From positions 62,001 through 126,000 of the forward strand of contig JADJUP010000003.1 of assembly GCA_016716965.1 (NCBI GenBank): DNA of 64,000 bases, written 5' to 3'. A program made the position numbers and the translations under genes. This stretch comes from Sulfuritalea sp. (GTDB taxonomy: Bacteria; Pseudomonadota; Gammaproteobacteria; Burkholderiales; Rhodocyclaceae). Positions 26,967 through 35,392 of this stretch are shown here, one piece after another; the stretch's first letter is position 1, and every line of letters begins with the position of its first letter. The notes beneath the pieces are model-generated. The model worked only from the letters and a program-made list of their open reading frames with translations. It was not told the DNA's origin and made no database searches.

Positions 26967-28133
26967 ATGAGCGCTGAGCCGTCTACCGTCACCCTGGCGA
27001 AGAGCGTCTGCTTCGTGGTGACCACTCCATTTGCGGTCAATGCCTTTCTGCTTGGACACCTCAAGGCCCTGGCACAACGGTATCGCGTTTCGCTTTGCGT
27101 AAACGCCGGGGACTATCCCCTTTCGAATGCCATTGATCCCAGGGTCCGGATCCTGAATATCGGCATTCGGCGGAAATTTTCCCCGCTAAGCGATCTGTGG
27201 GTACTTTGGCGACTGATCGCGTTGTTTCGCCGCGAGCGTTTCGATTCGGTCCACAGCATGACACCCAAAGGTGGCTTGCTGGGAATGCTGGCCGCAAAGG
27301 CGGTCGGCATCCCTCGGCGTTTCCACACATTCACCGGCCAGATCTGGGCGAATCGAAGTGGCCTGACGCGGACGCTGTTCAAATGGGTCGATTGCGTGAT
27401 TGCATGGGCTGCAACTCATGTACTTGCCGACAGTGCGTCACAATGCAAGTTCCTGGAGGTGGAAGGGATCGCATTGAAGAAAGGCGTTGCCGTGCTCGGC
27501 CAGGGTTCGGTATGCGGTGTTGACGCGGCGCGCTTTTGCCCGGACCCGGCAACCCGCAGAAACACCCGAAAGGAATTGGCTGTGTCCGACGAAGCCTGCG
27601 TCATGTTGTTTGTCGGGCGCATTGCCCGCGACAAGGGCGTCTTTGACCTGGTTCGGGCATTCGTGCAACTTTCACTGCGGCATCCGTCGGCGGCACTGTG
27701 GGTGGTTGGACCCGACGAGGAAGGCCTATCGACGGAGCTACGAACGCTCGCAATATCATGTGCCGACCGGATTCGCTGGACCGGGCCAAGCTTCGAACCT
27801 GAAAAGTACATGGCATCTGCCGACTTTCTGGTTCTACCAAGCTACCGCGAAGGATTCGGCATGGTGATCATCGAGGCGGCGGCTTGCGGGATACCGTCGG
27901 TCGCCTATCGCATCGATGGCGTCAGCGACGCGGTGCGGGAAGGGGAAACCGGTGTGCTGGTCACCAAAGGCGATACCGATGAACTGCGGGTAGCCATGGA
28001 GTCTCTGCTTGCCGACAGCAACGTTCGTTGTCGACTGGGCGAGCGGGCTGCGATGCGGGTCAGGAGCGACTTTTCGGATGTGGCGGTGACAACTGCCTGG
28101 ATGGAGTTCTACAAGGCGGAACTGGAAGCATGA
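26967..28133 (+). CDS. Family 4 glycosyltransferase
   Basis: 388 residues of the CapM/GT4 type: SVHSMTPKGGLLGMLAA, RRFHTFTGQIWA, LFVGRIARDKGVFDLV, and VLPSYREGFGMVIIEAAACGIPSVAYRIDG with the donor-binding E-x7-E pattern. The 156-base spacer upstream holds no convincing gene, only a 21-codon frame from 26912 that overlaps this start. Such enzymes often add the second sugar onto the lipid-linked HexNAc made by the WbpL-type transferase, which is the next gene. Confidence 0.82.
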   Translation: MSAEPSTVTLAKSVCFVVTTPFAVNAFLLGHLKALAQRYRVSLCVNAGDYPLSNAIDPRVRILNIGIRRKFSPLSDLWVLWRLIALFRRERFDSVHSMTPKGGLLGMLAAKAVGIPRRFHTFTGQIWANRSGLTRTLFKWVDCVIAWAATHVLADSASQCKFLEVEGIALKKGVAVLGQGSVCGVDAARFCPDPATRRNTRKELAVSDEACVMLFVGRIARDKGVFDLVRAFVQLSLRHPSAALWVVGPDEEGLSTELRTLAISCADRIRWTGPSFEPEKYMASADFLVLPSYREGFGMVIIEAAACGIPSVAYRIDGVSDAVREGETGVLVTKGDTDELRVAMESLLADSNVRCRLGERAAMRVRSDFSDVAVTTAWMEFYKAELEA

Positions 28134-28185
28134 TCGATCTGTGGCAGGTCGCGGCAATGCGGGAAACGAAACGGCGGATGATTCC

Positions 28186-29171
28186 ATGCTGAGGCCGGAA
28201 ATCGTCTGGTTTGCAGCCGTGTTCGCATTTTCGCTTGCGGCGCTGGGCGTCAGCCTGCGCCGTGGATGGGCCTGGCACCTTGCCGTCGATGTGCCGAACG
28301 ACAGATCGCTGCATTCGCTGCCGGTTCCCCGAGTGGGAGGCGTGTTGATGATGCCGTGGGTATTGCTGGGGCACTCGGGCTGACCGGCAATGCGATGCTG
28401 GTTGGCCTTGCCGGAATGCTGGTGATCATCTCTTTTGCCGACGACCGGTTCGGGTTGCCTGTTGCGCTGAGATTCCTCGCGCATCTCCTTCTGTCGGGGC
28501 TGGCAGCAGCGGAGGTCGGAGTGGTCGGCGTGCTCGGGATGCTCCTGGCGACGGTGGCGATTGCGTGGATGACCAACCTCTTCAACTTCATGGATGGATC
28601 CGATGGCCTTGCAGGGGGAATGGCGGCGTTTGGGTTCGGCGCCTATGCCCTAGCCGCGTTTCAGGCCGGCCACCTTCCCATCGCACAGTTCTCGATGTGT
28701 GTCGTTGGCGGCGCTCTGGCGTTCCTTGCCTTCAATTTCTCGCCTGCAAGGATATTTCTAGGAGATGCCGGTTCCATTTCCCTGGGATTTCTTGCCGCAG
28801 TCCTGGGGTTGGACGGCTGGCAGGCGGGTGCCTGGGATGCATGGTTTCCGTTTCTCGTTTTTTCCCCGTTCGTGGTCGATGCGAGCGTGACCTTGATCCG
28901 GCGGGCGTTGCGCCGCGAGCGAGTATGGCGGGCGCATCGAGAACACGGCTACCAGAAGCTGGTGCAATGCGGATGGTCACACCGGAAGCTCGCTCTGGCG
29001 GAGTATGCGCTCATGCTGGCTTGCAGCGGGTCGGCGCTGGCATTGTTGCAAGCGGGCCATGGGATTCAGGCTTTCACGCTGGTGGCATGGGCTGCCGGAT
29101 ATGCGGGCTTGATTGTCTGGATCGACAGGAAATGGAAGTACGGGGCGATGCGTCGCGAAGGGCAGGCATGA
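28186..29171 (+). pseudogene. WecA/WbpL-type initiating glycosyl-1-phosphate transferase, frameshifted
   Basis: Polytopic MraY/WecA-family protein that links a HexNAc-1-phosphate to undecaprenyl phosphate. The first part (ATG 28186) has DVPNDRSLHSLPVPRVGG. The frame ends at TGA 28381-28383, while another frame continues from 28371 with ALGLTGNAMLVGL, FADDRFGLP, NLFNFMDGSDGLAGG and a HREHGYQKLVQCG loop to 29171. Adding one G to the four at 28368-28371 joins them as LLG-ALGL. The segment between GG and DDR is shorter than usual, so a further small loss is possible. Its product would start the glycan of this locus. Confidence 0.82.
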
Positions 29172-30988
29172 ATCGCGGCGCGATGATCTTTCTTCATGAC
29201 TTGACGATGGTCGTGTTCGCATGGCTTGGTGCTTTCTGGTTGAGGTTCAACCTGGACATTCCGGCCGACTTCAATCGGGCAATGTGGTCATCCCTCGGGG
29301 TGGTCGTTGTGGTGCAAGGTGCTGTGCTGTATGCCTTCGGCCTGTATCGGGGGCTCTGGCGCTTCGCCAGCGTCTCGGACCTGAAGAGGATCCTGATCGC
29401 GTGCGGAGTTGCCGCACTGGCCTCGCCGGCGGCGCTGGTGATGGCACAGCAACTATATCTGGTGCCGCGTTCAGTCTTCATTCTTGAGCCGCTGCTGCTT
29501 GTCATGTTGATGGGTGGCGTGCGCTTCACCTATCGCGCATGGAAGGACGGGCATTTCTTCCTGCGCCGCACGGGCGTTGGCACGCCGGTCCTGATAGTCG
29601 GCGCTGGCGACACGGCGATGCGCCTGATCAAGGAACTGGAAACGAGCCGGATCTGGCGTGTCGTCGGCCTGGTCGATGCGGGATCGGCGCTGACCGGGCG
29701 CCACCTGGGCGACGTGCCGATCCTCGGCGGCATTGCGTCCATCGCGGAGCACGCGCAGCGCGCCGAAGCGCTGCACGCCATCATTGCCATGCCTTCGGCA
29801 TCCGCCGCCGAGCGGCGCCATGCGACCGAACTGGCCGCGATGGCGGGGCTGGCGGTATTGACCGTGCCCTCGCTCGATGACTTGCTTACCGGGCGAGTCG
29901 CGATTTCCGCGATTCGCAAAGTCGAGCTCGAAGACCTGCTCGGCCGCGACCGCATCGAACTCGACGAAGCCGGGCTGCATCGGCTGCTGGAGGACAAGAC
30001 CGTGCTGGTGACCGGTGCCGGCGGTTCCATCGGGTCCGAGCTGTGCCGGCAGATCGCCCGCTTCCGGCCGCGACTGCTGGTGTTCGTCGAACAGTCGGAA
30101 TTCGCGCTCTACAGCATCGAACAGGAATTCGCCGGCCAGCCCGTGGCCTGCGTGGTGGGCGATGTGAAGGATGTGGCGCGCATGGACGCGGTGTTTGCAG
30201 AGTTCCGGCCGGACGTGGTGTTCCACGCCGCGGCCTACAAGCACGTGCCGCTGATGGAATGCGCCAATGCCTGGGAAGCGGTGAAGAACAACGTGCAGGG
30301 CACGCTCAATGTCGCGCGCGCCGCGCTGGCCAGCGGCGCCGGCGAGTTCGTGCTGATCTCGACGGACAAGGCGGTCAACCCGACCAACGTCATGGGCGCC
30401 AGCAAGCGCCTGGCGGAAACGGTATGTCAGGCGGTGCAGGCGCAGCGCTCATCCACCCGCTTCGTCATGGTCCGCTTCGGCAACGTGCTGGGCTCGTCGG
30501 GCAGCGTCATCCCGCGCTTCCGCGAACAGATTGCCCGCGGCGGTCCGGTGACCGTGACCCATCCGGAGATCATTCGCTACTTCATGCTGATTCCGGAGGC
30601 GGCGCAACTGGTGCTGCAGGCGGGACTGATGGCGGCCAGGGAGGTCGAAGGCGGCCGGATTTTTGTGCTCGACATGGGCGAACCGGTGAAGATCGTCGAT
30701 CTGGCGCGCGACATGATCCGGCTTTCGGGCTTCAGCGAGGATGAGATAAAGATCGAGTTCACCGGCCTGCGCCCCGGCGAAAAGCTCTACGAGGAACTGC
30801 TCGCCGACGGCGAGGCGACCCTGCCCACGCCGCACCCGAAACTGCGCATTGCCAAGCCCTCGGCGCTGCCCGATGACAAATGGCTGGCCGAGCTTGAATC
30901 CTGGCTGGCGGCGGCCTGGCGCGACGAGGACGAGGTGAAGGCCGGGCTCAGGCGCTGGGTGCCGGAATATCGGCCCGCAACGCATTGA
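29168..30988 (+). CDS. WbpM/CapD-type membrane nucleotide-sugar dehydratase
   Basis: 606 residues. About four hydrophobic helices fill residues 1-115, then a first Rossmann domain (VLIVGAGDTAMRLIKEL) and the catalytic SDR domain: VLVTGAGGSIGSELCRQI, HAAAYKHVPLMECANAWE, STDKAVNPTNVMGASKR and RFGNVLGSSGSVIPRF. This is the UDP-GlcNAc 4,6-dehydratase class of WbpM/PglF. The ATG overlaps the stop of the initiating transferase gene (ATGA). It probably supplies the 6-deoxy sugar that WbpL-type enzymes use. Its 3' end overlaps the convergent family 9 gene by 41 bases. Confidence 0.85.
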   Translation: MNRGAMIFLHDLTMVVFAWLGAFWLRFNLDIPADFNRAMWSSLGVVVVVQGAVLYAFGLYRGLWRFASVSDLKRILIACGVAALASPAALVMAQQLYLVPRSVFILEPLLLVMLMGGVRFTYRAWKDGHFFLRRTGVGTPVLIVGAGDTAMRLIKELETSRIWRVVGLVDAGSALTGRHLGDVPILGGIASIAEHAQRAEALHAIIAMPSASAAERRHATELAAMAGLAVLTVPSLDDLLTGRVAISAIRKVELEDLLGRDRIELDEAGLHRLLEDKTVLVTGAGGSIGSELCRQIARFRPRLLVFVEQSEFALYSIEQEFAGQPVACVVGDVKDVARMDAVFAEFRPDVVFHAAAYKHVPLMECANAWEAVKNNVQGTLNVARAALASGAGEFVLISTDKAVNPTNVMGASKRLAETVCQAVQAQRSSTRFVMVRFGNVLGSSGSVIPRFREQIARGGPVTVTHPEIIRYFMLIPEAAQLVLQAGLMAAREVEGGRIFVLDMGEPVKIVDLARDMIRLSGFSEDEIKIEFTGLRPGEKLYEELLADGEATLPTPHPKLRIAKPSALPDDKWLAELESWLAAAWRDEDEVKAGLRRWVPEYRPATH

Positions 30989-31997
30989 AGGCGGCTACGG
31001 CTTCCGCCACCGTGATGTCGCCCACTTCCAGCGAAGGTTTCTGCAGCACCCGATAAGACACGCCCCACGGGTGCCAGCGCGCCGCGCCCGAGTTGCCGAA
31101 CAGGCAGACGATGGGCAGGCCGAGCCCCGCGGCGAGGTGCATGGCGCCGCCATCGGCGCAGATCAGGGCGTCGCACTCGGCCAGTGCGGCGATCAGCTCG
31201 GGCAGGGTTTGCGTCGGCCGCGCCTCGACGGCCGGGCGTGCCGTTACGCTGGCGCCGACTCTTGCGAGTACCTCCCTGGCCTTGGCGTCGTCCCCTGGAT
31301 GCAGCGGATTGTCGTCGTCGCCGGGCGACCACAACAGCATGAAGCGCGGCGAACCCTGAGCGGCGAGCGTGTTGATCAATTCCGCGAAGCGTTCGGCCGG
31401 CCAGCGCTGCGAGGGTTTGCGCGCGCTGATGTGGATGCCTATGGTCGGGTAAGCGCCGGAGCCTGGACCAAGAGTCGGCGCCGGTGCTACGGCGCTCGCT
31501 GCAATGACGCGGCAAGCCGGCGGCGCGCCCTCGATGCCATACACGGACGCGACACGAAACACGTCCTCGACTTCATGACGACCGGCATCGTCGAGCGGCA
31601 GCGCGACGTCCAGTGCTTCGGTGTTGCCAAAGCCGATCACGCGTTGCGGCGCGAGCCAGCGCGCGAGCCGGACGACCCGCGGTTGCGGCGTCGTGGTGGC
31701 GATGATGACGTCGTCGATCTGCATGGCGCGCAGTCGCCTCATCATCTGCAGCCGTCGCCACAGGATGCCTGGCAGCGATTCGTCGCCGGCCCGGTGCTTG
31801 GCCTTGGTATAGACGAAGACTTCGTCGAGGTCGGGGTTGCCGTCCAGCACCGGCGCGTTGTAGCTGTTGACCAGGGCGCCGATCCAGGCCTGGTCGAAGC
31901 GCTGGCGCAAGGCTGCGATCAACGGGGTGGTGCACACCAGGTCGCCGATGTTGTCGCGGCGCACGACGAGGATTTTTCGGGGGGGGGCTAGGCTCAA
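30948..31997 (-). CDS. Family 9 glycosyltransferase (heptosyltransferase-like) with a C9 run at its start
   Basis: 349 residues: KILVVRRDNIGDLVCTTPLI at the N-terminus, IGIHISARKPSQRWP and ICADGGAMHLAAGLGLPIVCLFGNS at the donor site, as in LPS heptosyltransferases. Codons 4-7 contain nine consecutive C on the coding strand (G9 at 31979-31987 on the plus strand), directly before the conserved core, so a one-base change would abolish the protein. Two copies of the dispersed motif lie inside: one encodes VAPAPTLG in a loop and one is antisense. The start is only 16 bases from that of apaH on the other strand. Confidence 0.82.
   Translation of the reverse strand: MSLAPPRKILVVRRDNIGDLVCTTPLIAALRQRFDQAWIGALVNSYNAPVLDGNPDLDEVFVYTKAKHRAGDESLPGILWRRLQMMRRLRAMQIDDVIIATTTPQPRVVRLARWLAPQRVIGFGNTEALDVALPLDDAGRHEVEDVFRVASVYGIEGAPPACRVIAASAVAPAPTLGPGSGAYPTIGIHISARKPSQRWPAERFAELINTLAAQGSPRFMLLWSPGDDDNPLHPGDDAKAREVLARVGASVTARPAVEARPTQTLPELIAALAECDALICADGGAMHLAAGLGLPIVCLFGNSGAARWHPWGVSYRVLQKPSLEVGDITVAEAVAAFNALRADIPAPSA
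31241..31263 (+). repeat. Dispersed motif, copy B
   Basis: CCGT, TACG, CTGGCGCCGACT, CTT. It lies antisense inside the family 9 glycosyltransferase gene, the only copy that is antisense to its host gene. Confidence 0.7.
31470..31492 (-). repeat. Dispersed motif, copy C
   Basis: On the minus strand: CCGT, AGCA, CCGGCGCCGACT, CTT. It is read in frame in the family 9 glycosyltransferase as part of AVAPAPTL, between two conserved blocks of the enzyme. Confidence 0.72.
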
Positions 31998-32013
31998 GGT
32001 AAACTCGCCGGCT

Positions 32014-32850
32014 ATGGCTACATATGCAATCGGCGATCTGCAGGGATGTTACGACCCGCTCTCGCGCCTGCTCGACTATATCAGCTTCGATCCGGCCGCC
32101 GACCGCATCTGGCTGGTCGGCGACCTGGTCAATCGCGGGCCCGCGTCGCTGCAGGTGCTGCGCTTCGTCAAGTCGCTGGGCGCCGCCGCGACGGTGGTGC
32201 TTGGCAACCATGACCTGCACTTGATCATGCAGTCAGAGGGCTATGGCAAGGCGAGCGCCGAGGATACCTTCCACGATGTGCTGGGTGCGCCCGATCGTGG
32301 GGACCTACTGGGCTGGCTGCGGGCGCAACCACTGTTCCATGTCGAAGGCGACTGGGCCATGGTGCATGCCGGCCTGTTGCCGGGGTGGTCGGTGACGCAG
32401 GCGCAGGCGCTTTCGGACGAGGCGTCGGCGGCGCTGCAAGCGGATGACTATCGTGATTTCCTGGCCCACATGTGGGGTTCGGAGCCGGCCGCCTGGCGCG
32501 ATGACCTCACCGGCTGGGATCGCCTGCGCGTGGTGGTGAATGCGATGACGCGCATGCGTTACGTAACCGCGGCCGGTGCCATGGAGTTCCGCGCGCCGGG
32601 CGCCAAAGCCCCGCCGGACAAAGGGCCGACCGGATGTGTGCCGTGGTTTGCCGCTGCTGGCCGCGCCAGCCTCGATCACCGCGTCGTTTGCGGACACTGG
32701 TCCGCGCTGGGCTATCGCGACCAAGACAACATCCTGGCGCTCGATACCGGATGCCTCTGGGGCGGGTGCCTCACTGCGGTGCGCCTCGAAGATCTCCGCG
32801 TGTTTCGCCAGCCTTGCCCGCAACAGGCCAAGCCTTCCGGTTGGGACTGA
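32014..32850 (+). CDS. apaH: Diadenosine tetraphosphatase (symmetrical), ApaH
   Basis: 278 residues with the metallophosphatase motifs in order: YAIGDLQGCYD, LVGDLVNRG, VVLGNHD and later VHAGLLPG and VCGHWSALG. ApaH splits Ap4A into two ADP and also removes NpnN caps from RNA. ATG 32014 gives the typical MATYAIGDLQG start; longer frame upstream is a shadow of the divergent gene. It is divergent from the family 9 glycosyltransferase with almost no spacer. Confidence 0.93.
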   Translation: MATYAIGDLQGCYDPLSRLLDYISFDPAADRIWLVGDLVNRGPASLQVLRFVKSLGAAATVVLGNHDLHLIMQSEGYGKASAEDTFHDVLGAPDRGDLLGWLRAQPLFHVEGDWAMVHAGLLPGWSVTQAQALSDEASAALQADDYRDFLAHMWGSEPAAWRDDLTGWDRLRVVVNAMTRMRYVTAAGAMEFRAPGAKAPPDKGPTGCVPWFAAAGRASLDHRVVCGHWSALGYRDQDNILALDTGCLWGGCLTAVRLEDLRVFRQPCPQQAKPSGWD

Positions 32851-32873
32851 GCTGGCGCAGCGCGGCGGCGCCG

Positions 32874-33335
32874 TCAGTGCGAGACGCGCGTGGCACCGCT
32901 GCCCGACAGGATCCGCACCTTTTCGCCGGGGCGAAACTGTTCGTCGGCTTCCTGGGTTACGGCGATGAACTGTCCGCTATCGAGCTTTATCGTGATTTCC
33001 AGGCCGTCTTTCCTGCTGGTCTTTTCCTCAATGACCTGGCCCGCGACACCGCCGACCACCGCACCAAGTACCGAGCCGACGGTGGAACCCCGGCCGTGCC
33101 CGATGTTGCTGCCTGCGACGCCGCCGACGATGGCGCCGGCACCGGCGCCGACTCCAGACTGCGTACCTTCGATGGTGACGGTACGCACCGATTCGACGAC
33201 GCCCATGCGCACCTGCATTTCGCCGCGCGTTTGCGAACGCGAGTAGGCGGAACCGGATTGGCTGCCGGCGCAAGCGGAGAGGAATACCGTGCCGGAAACC
33301 ATCATCGCGACAATGAGGATTCTTTTCTGATTCAT
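32874..33335 (-). CDS. Glycine-zipper outer membrane lipoprotein (SlyB/Pcp-like)
   Basis: 153 residues. A lipoprotein signal peptide ends in the lipobox LSAC about residue 22; the middle is a glycine-zipper pair (GVGAGAGAIVGGVAG and TVGSVLGAVVGGVAG) that would insert in a membrane, and the C-terminus is a small beta domain (ITIKLDSGQF). ATG 33335 has AGGGAG at proper distance and is chosen over upstream starts. It probably supports envelope integrity. A partial, imperfect match to the dispersed motif occurs around 33139-33154. Confidence 0.85.
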   Translation of the reverse strand: MNQKRILIVAMMVSGTVFLSACAGSQSGSAYSRSQTRGEMQVRMGVVESVRTVTIEGTQSGVGAGAGAIVGGVAGSNIGHGRGSTVGSVLGAVVGGVAGQVIEEKTSRKDGLEITIKLDSGQFIAVTQEADEQFRPGEKVRILSGSGATRVSH

Positions 33336-33370
33336 CTGCATCTCCCTGTCATGGCAACCGCCCGTGGCGC

Positions 33371-34306
33371 CTACCAGAGGTTTTCGCCAAACGCCGCGCG
33401 ATAGCGTTCTGCAATCTCGGCGGCTGTCAGCTTGTGGTTCTGGCCCCCGCGGTGGGCGATCTTGATCGATCCCATCAAGGACGCCAGCCGCCCGGTCTTT
33501 TCCCACGCCCAACCCTTGCCGATGCCGTGCAGCAGGCCGGCACGATAGGCATCACCGCATCCGGTCGGATCCACCAGCGATTGTGGCGGCGCCGTCGGAA
33601 TTTCGATGCGGCGACCCTCGGCGTAGATGTGCGATCCGCTGCCGCCCAGCGTCACGATCAGAGCCTTTACTTCGCCAGCCAGTTGCTCCAACGAAAGCCC
33701 GGTGCGTTCGGTAAGCAGCTTGGCTTCGTAGTCATTGACCGTGCAGTAGTCGGCGAGTTTCAGGAAGGCCATGAGTTCCTCGCCGTTGAACATCGGCAGG
33801 CCCTGGCCGGGATCGAAGACGAAGGGAACGCCAGCGTCCCTGAATTCGCGCGCGTGCTGCAGCATGCCGTCGCGGCCGTCGGGTGAAACGATGCCGAGTC
33901 CGACGCCACGGGCGTCCGTCACCTTGTTCAACTGCGATTGGGTCATCGCCCCCGGGTGGAAGGCGGTGATCTGGTTGTCGTCGAGGTCGGTAGTGATGAA
34001 GGCCTGGGCGGTGAAGCTGCCGGGCACGTCCCTGACGTGGCTGGCATCGAGCCCGAGTTGCTTGAGGCGGTGCATGTAGGGCGCGCTGTCGTCGCCGACC
34101 GTCGCCATGATCAGCGGTTCGTCGCCCAGCAGCTTGAGCGAATAGGCGATGTTGCCCGCGCAGCCGCCGAACTCGCGCCGCATGTCGGGCACCAGGAAGG
34201 CGACGTTGAGGATGTGGATCTGCTCGGGCAGGATGTGGTTCTTGAAGCGGTCGCCGAAGACCATGATGGTGTCGTAGGCCATGGAACCGCAGATAAGTGT
34301 TTTCAT
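33371..34306 (-). CDS. PfkB-family carbohydrate/nucleoside kinase
   Basis: 311 residues: LICGSMAYDTIMVF at the start, FGGCAGNIAYSL, and the signature DPTGCGDAYRAGLLHG near residue 245 with the catalytic Asp. It resembles adenosine- and ribokinase-like enzymes widespread in Betaproteobacteria, of uncertain substrate. It lies close to the DUF3426 gene downstream of prmA, in the same direction. Confidence 0.83.
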   Translation of the reverse strand: MKTLICGSMAYDTIMVFGDRFKNHILPEQIHILNVAFLVPDMRREFGGCAGNIAYSLKLLGDEPLIMATVGDDSAPYMHRLKQLGLDASHVRDVPGSFTAQAFITTDLDDNQITAFHPGAMTQSQLNKVTDARGVGLGIVSPDGRDGMLQHAREFRDAGVPFVFDPGQGLPMFNGEELMAFLKLADYCTVNDYEAKLLTERTGLSLEQLAGEVKALIVTLGGSGSHIYAEGRRIEIPTAPPQSLVDPTGCGDAYRAGLLHGIGKGWAWEKTGRLASLMGSIKIAHRGGQNHKLTAAEIAERYRAAFGENLW

Positions 34307-34321
34307 TCGGACTTTCGAGTA

Positions 34322-35392
34322 TCAGGGATAAAAAAGATAGAGCCGGTAGCCGCTGGCGGCCATGTCGCCGGAATCCACGCGAACCGTAACGACGATATCA
34401 ACGTTGGGCGCCATGCCATCGGCAATGGCCGTCCGTGGCGGCAAATAATCCGCCGGGGCGAGCACCTTGCGCGCAACAGCCTTGTCGGCGGTGTCGGTCA
34501 GGGTGAGTTCAAGGCGGGGGTACTCCTGGGCGAAGGGCGCTCGATTCTTCAGGGTCGCAGTCAGGGTGAGGCGGCCGGTGGTTTCAGCGTCCGGATGAAG
34601 GTCGGAGGCTTCGATGCCGACCAGCCCGACTTTTGCCGGCAGGCCCACTTCACAGCCGGCCAGGTCGCACAAGGAAACCAGGGCCGGCTTTGTCTCCGGC
34701 CAGACCACCGCCATTTCGACCCGAAACGCCAGTGCGGCCTGCAGTCCGAGTATTAGCAAAGCAAGCAGGCTGCCGGTGATCCACGGCCAGCGTCGGGGCG
34801 GCGGTTCGGGAATGACTTCGTCCCAGTCCTGAATCTCGACTTCGGTTGAGACGGCTTCATCGGATTCAACTGTTTCGGCTGCTGGCGCGTCGTGCGGCCC
34901 CATATCCGCTTCCACGGACGTGACCAACTCGGGATGTTCGCCGGTTTCGGGAACGACCGGGTCGGGCGGCGTGTCGGCCGTGTCGCCTGCTTCAAGGGGG
35001 ACTGCGATGTCGCTAGAGGCCTGATTGGCTTCCAGCACCTCGAAGTCCGAAGTGACCTGCGCCGCGTCATTTGTGGCCTCATGGGCATGCGTCGGCGCGA
35101 AGTCAGCCTCAAGAGTCGGCGCCCCACAGGGACTTCCTTCGGTCGCTGGCGACACGGCAGCATCGGGCTCCGTGGCATGCGATATCGATGGGGGCACCAG
35201 GTCGCGCGGGGCGAAGTGGCTGCGCGCCGCCACGGGTGGCGCGGTCAGCACCAGCATCGGCTCCTCGATCAGGCTGTCGAGCGCATTGAAGGCATGCTGG
35301 CAGGCTCCGCAACGCACGCGGCCGAGGCGTGCCTTGATCTGTTCCGCGGTGACCCGAAACCGCGTGTCGCAGGCCGGGCAGCGCGTCAACAC
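34322..35392 (-). CDS. Zinc-ribbon, DUF3426-type membrane protein
   Basis: 356 residues. Two CxxC knuckles open the protein (RCPACDTRF and RCGACQHAF), then a long acidic, low-complexity stretch to about residue 210, one transmembrane helix (GSLLALLILGLQAALAF) and a conserved C-terminal domain with CDLAGCEVG. GTG 35392 is selected: it has GGAGGG six bases upstream, begins at the zinc ribbon and overlaps the prmA stop. Function unknown; a sensor or anti-sigma-like role has been guessed from the layout only. A degenerate dispersed-motif copy lies in the acidic linker. Confidence 0.78.
   Translation of the reverse strand: MLTRCPACDTRFRVTAEQIKARLGRVRCGACQHAFNALDSLIEEPMLVLTAPPVAARSHFAPRDLVPPSISHATEPDAAVSPATEGSPCGAPTLEADFAPTHAHEATNDAAQVTSDFEVLEANQASSDIAVPLEAGDTADTPPDPVVPETGEHPELVTSVEADMGPHDAPAAETVESDEAVSTEVEIQDWDEVIPEPPPRRWPWITGSLLALLILGLQAALAFRVEMAVVWPETKPALVSLCDLAGCEVGLPAKVGLVGIEASDLHPDAETTGRLTLTATLKNRAPFAQEYPRLELTLTDTADKAVARKVLAPADYLPPRTAIADGMAPNVDIVVTVRVDSGDMAASGYRLYLFYP
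35111..35130 (-). repeat. Dispersed motif, copy D (degenerate)
   Basis: On the minus strand CCTGT followed by GGGGCGCCGACTCTT; three bases shorter than the other copies. It is read as CGAPTLE in the variable linker of the DUF3426-type protein. Confidence 0.5.

Noticed and set aside
26912..26977. 21-codon frame before the GT4 gene
   Set aside because: Too short, no ribosome site and no similarity seen; probably chance.
33139..33154. Further copy of the dispersed motif in the lipoprotein gene
   Set aside because: GGCGCCGACT is present but the CCGT arm is missing and the region is a glycine-zipper repeat.
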